From: UBA7960 sp964624065
Lineage (GTDB): Bacteria; Bacteroidota; Bacteroidia; Bacteroidales; UBA7960
Length of the DNA: 64,000 nt
Direction of reading: 5' to 3'
NCBI GenBank assembly: GCA_964624065.1
Contig: CAZUWF010000010.1
Coordinates: 1-64,000 of the forward strand
The notes beneath the pieces were generated by a model. That model did no database searches and was not told the DNA's origin. It saw nothing but the letters and a program-made list of their open reading frames with translations. Positions 63,010 to 64,000 of this stretch are shown one piece after another; the stretch's first letter is position 1, and every line of letters begins with the position of its first letter. The position numbers and the translations under genes were made by a program.

Positions 63010-63540
63010 TTGTACGCAATAATAGACGTTGAAACCACCGGCGGCGATTCGAGACGCGACAAGATTACCGAAGTTGCCATAATCCTGCACGACGGTCAAA
63101 GGGTTACCGAGCGCTTTTGCTCGTTGGTAAACCCCGAGCGATCAATACCGCCCATGATTTCGCGAATGACTGGCATAACCGACCAAATGGTTGCATCTGC
63201 CCCAAAATTCTACCATATTGCAAGGGAAATAGTCGAGTTGACCCAAAAAAAAATATTCGTGGCGCACAATGCAAGTTTCGATTACTACTTTTTGAAAAAC
63301 GAGTTTCATCTGCTGGGGTACGATTTCCAGCTACCACGAATCTGCACGGTTCGCTTTAGCAGAAAGGTTTTTCCCGGCTTGCAATCATACAGCCTTGGAA
63401 GGCTCTGCAAACAATTGGGCATAACCATCCACGACAGGCACCGTGCGCTTGGCGATGTTACGGCTACCACAACGCTTTTCGAAATGCTTTTGCAGGAACA
63501 GCACCGGCGTGGGATTGAGCCGGTGATTGTTAGTCATTAA
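63010..63540 (+). CDS. DnaQ-type 3'-5' exonuclease (DEDDh)
   Basis: A 176-residue exonuclease of the DnaQ/epsilon family. Catalytic carboxylates are in IIDVETTGG (motif I, residues 3-11), HNASFDYYFLKNEF (motif II, about 94) and HRALGDVTATTTLF (motif III, about 143), with the DEDDh histidine in HDRHRALGD. The start is TTG at 63010: the first residues (YAIIDVETTGG) align directly with homologues and no ATG precedes. In many Bacteroidota this domain is fused to a GIY-YIG nuclease; here it stands alone. acyP follows 18 bases later. Confidence 0.9.
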   Translation: MYAIIDVETTGGDSRRDKITEVAIILHDGQRVTERFCSLVNPERSIPPMISRMTGITDQMVASAPKFYHIAREIVELTQKKIFVAHNASFDYYFLKNEFHLLGYDFQLPRICTVRFSRKVFPGLQSYSLGRLCKQLGITIHDRHRALGDVTATTTLFEMLLQEQHRRGIEPVIVSH

Positions 63541-63558
63541 AAGAGCCAACAGGGATTA

Positions 63559-63828
63559 ATGGAGAAAGCAATACAAATAACCGTTTCGGGAAGGGTACAG
63601 GGAGTAGGTTTCAGGTACTACACCCAAAAGGTTGCAAGGGCATGGGGCTTGAAAGGTTTTGTCAAGAACCTCTCTAATGGAGATGTTTACATTGAGGTGC
63701 AAGGGCCGCCAGATCAGTTGTCGGTTTTTTTGTTGGAAATAAGGAAAGGACCGATAATGTCGCGTGTAGAAAAGATGGAGGTTTGTGAAATGTTTTTGCA
63801 GGGTACTTCGGGCTTCGAAATAAGATAA
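63559..63828 (+). CDS. acyP: Acylphosphatase
   Basis: Hydrolyses acyl phosphates such as acetyl or carbamoyl phosphate. The 89-residue protein is a standard small AcyP: VSGRVQGVGFRYYTQKVA near residue 9-26 contains the phosphate-binding loop with the catalytic Arg (GFRYY), and GFVKNLSNGDVYIEVQG near 33-50 contains the catalytic Asn. It lies 18 bases after the exonuclease gene and is likely co-transcribed with it. Confidence 0.95.
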   Translation: MEKAIQITVSGRVQGVGFRYYTQKVARAWGLKGFVKNLSNGDVYIEVQGPPDQLSVFLLEIRKGPIMSRVEKMEVCEMFLQGTSGFEIR

Positions 63829-63833
63829 ATTTG

Positions 63834-63841
63834 TAAATTTG
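63834..63841 (+). promoter_or_regulatory. Promoter -7 box (TAAATTTG) before the last partial gene
   Basis: TAAATTTG at 63834-63841, with a second copy directly before it (63826-63833), ends 24 bases before the ATG at 63866. Confidence 0.36.
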
Positions 63842-63865
63842 GCCGCCTAAAAATTAACCCTCTGT

Positions 63866-64000
63866 ATGTTTTCCGCTATTTTTCGGTTCGCTCACCTCTC
63901 GGTTCTGTTTGTGGCTTTTGCAAGGCTATCCTTTTCTCAAGCTTCACTTCCAAAGTGGATGACGGAGGATGAGTCAAGAATTTACCAAGAGTACTTGGTT
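63866..64000 (+). CDS. N-terminal part of an exported protein, cut by the window end
   Basis: Forty-five codons from an ATG at 63866 to the window edge without a stop. The translation has a signal-peptide-like start (MFSAIFRFAHLSVLFVAFARLSFSQ) followed by ASLPKWMTEDESRIYQEYLV. The mature N-terminus is reminiscent of exported agmatine or peptidylarginine deiminase-like proteins of this phylum, but too little is present to assign it. A promoter-like TAAATTTG box lies 24 bases upstream, supporting a real gene. Confidence 0.65.
   Translation, partial: MFSAIFRFAHLSVLFVAFARLSFSQASLPKWMTEDESRIYQEYLV

Noticed and set aside
1..64000. tRNA, rRNA, CRISPR arrays, insertion sequences and phage genes
   Set aside because: By eye I found no cloverleaf with a GTTCGA-type loop, no repeat-spacer pattern and no transposase or integrase. 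A computational tRNA and covariance-model scan would settle the RNA part.

Overview
The window reads as one contiguous stretch of chromosome from a free-living member of the Bacteroidota. The evidence is: type IX secretion (T9SS) C-terminal sorting domains on two large secreted proteins; TAnnTTTG promoter -7 boxes in front of many genes together with weak or absent Shine-Dalgarno sequences; families that are largely confined to this phylum (DUF4293, DUF3109, the DUF2764 subunit inside a V-type ATPase operon); and a TonB-dependent receptor. An aerobic caa3 oxidase beside a V/A-type ATPase suggests a respiring, possibly marine or sediment, relative of the Bacteroidales/Marinilabiliales. The exact lineage is inference. 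I saw no insertion sequence, phage gene, CRISPR array, tRNA or rRNA.

Layout: 1-1278 shows no gene. maeB and htpG follow. 5902-14673 is a nine-gene respiratory cluster: Tat-exported iron-sulfur protein, NrfD-like membrane protein, membrane-anchored cytochrome c, SCO copper chaperone, cytochrome oxidase subunits I, III, IV and II (II carries a haem c domain), and haem o synthase. It codes for a plausible complete electron route from quinol to oxygen without a bc1 complex and without the molybdopterin-like and multihaem subunits of alternative complex III. 15401-16630 is a NamZ-type muramidase and 17294-19336 a duplicated-domain T9SS cargo protein. 20149-22452 holds yicC-gmk-nadD, facing metK. 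24757-29490 is a leftward group: a radical SAM protein that carries a Tat leader, ornithine carbamoyltransferase, carbamate kinase and a MobA-like nucleotidyltransferase.

29534-38565 is mostly single housekeeping genes (DUF4293, a YhcC-type radical SAM protein, LOG, aroB, proline dehydrogenase, pdxB, DUF3109, ribE, pnuC, an EamA transporter). 38815-46271 is a complete V/A-type ATPase operon (E, DUF2764, A, B, D, I, K); its K subunit keeps the residues that bind sodium in the Enterococcus enzyme. 46455-55241 is leftward: TonB-dependent receptor, aldehyde dehydrogenase, atypical SDR, EamA transporter, then an operon of an S9 peptidase lipoprotein, a thiamine-binding-type protein and a NadR-like kinase. 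55503-64000 runs rightward: mscL, a secreted metallo-beta-lactamase-fold enzyme, a 1,883-residue T9SS-exported GH13 alpha-glucan enzyme, a DnaQ-type exonuclease, acylphosphatase and the start of another exported protein cut by the window edge.

The most interesting points are the minimal iron-sulfur/NrfD/cytochrome c module fused in position to an A2-type caa3 oxidase, with matching cysteine losses in two of its four iron-sulfur motifs; the predicted sodium-type V-ATPase beside this respiratory chain; and the Tat-tagged radical SAM enzyme.
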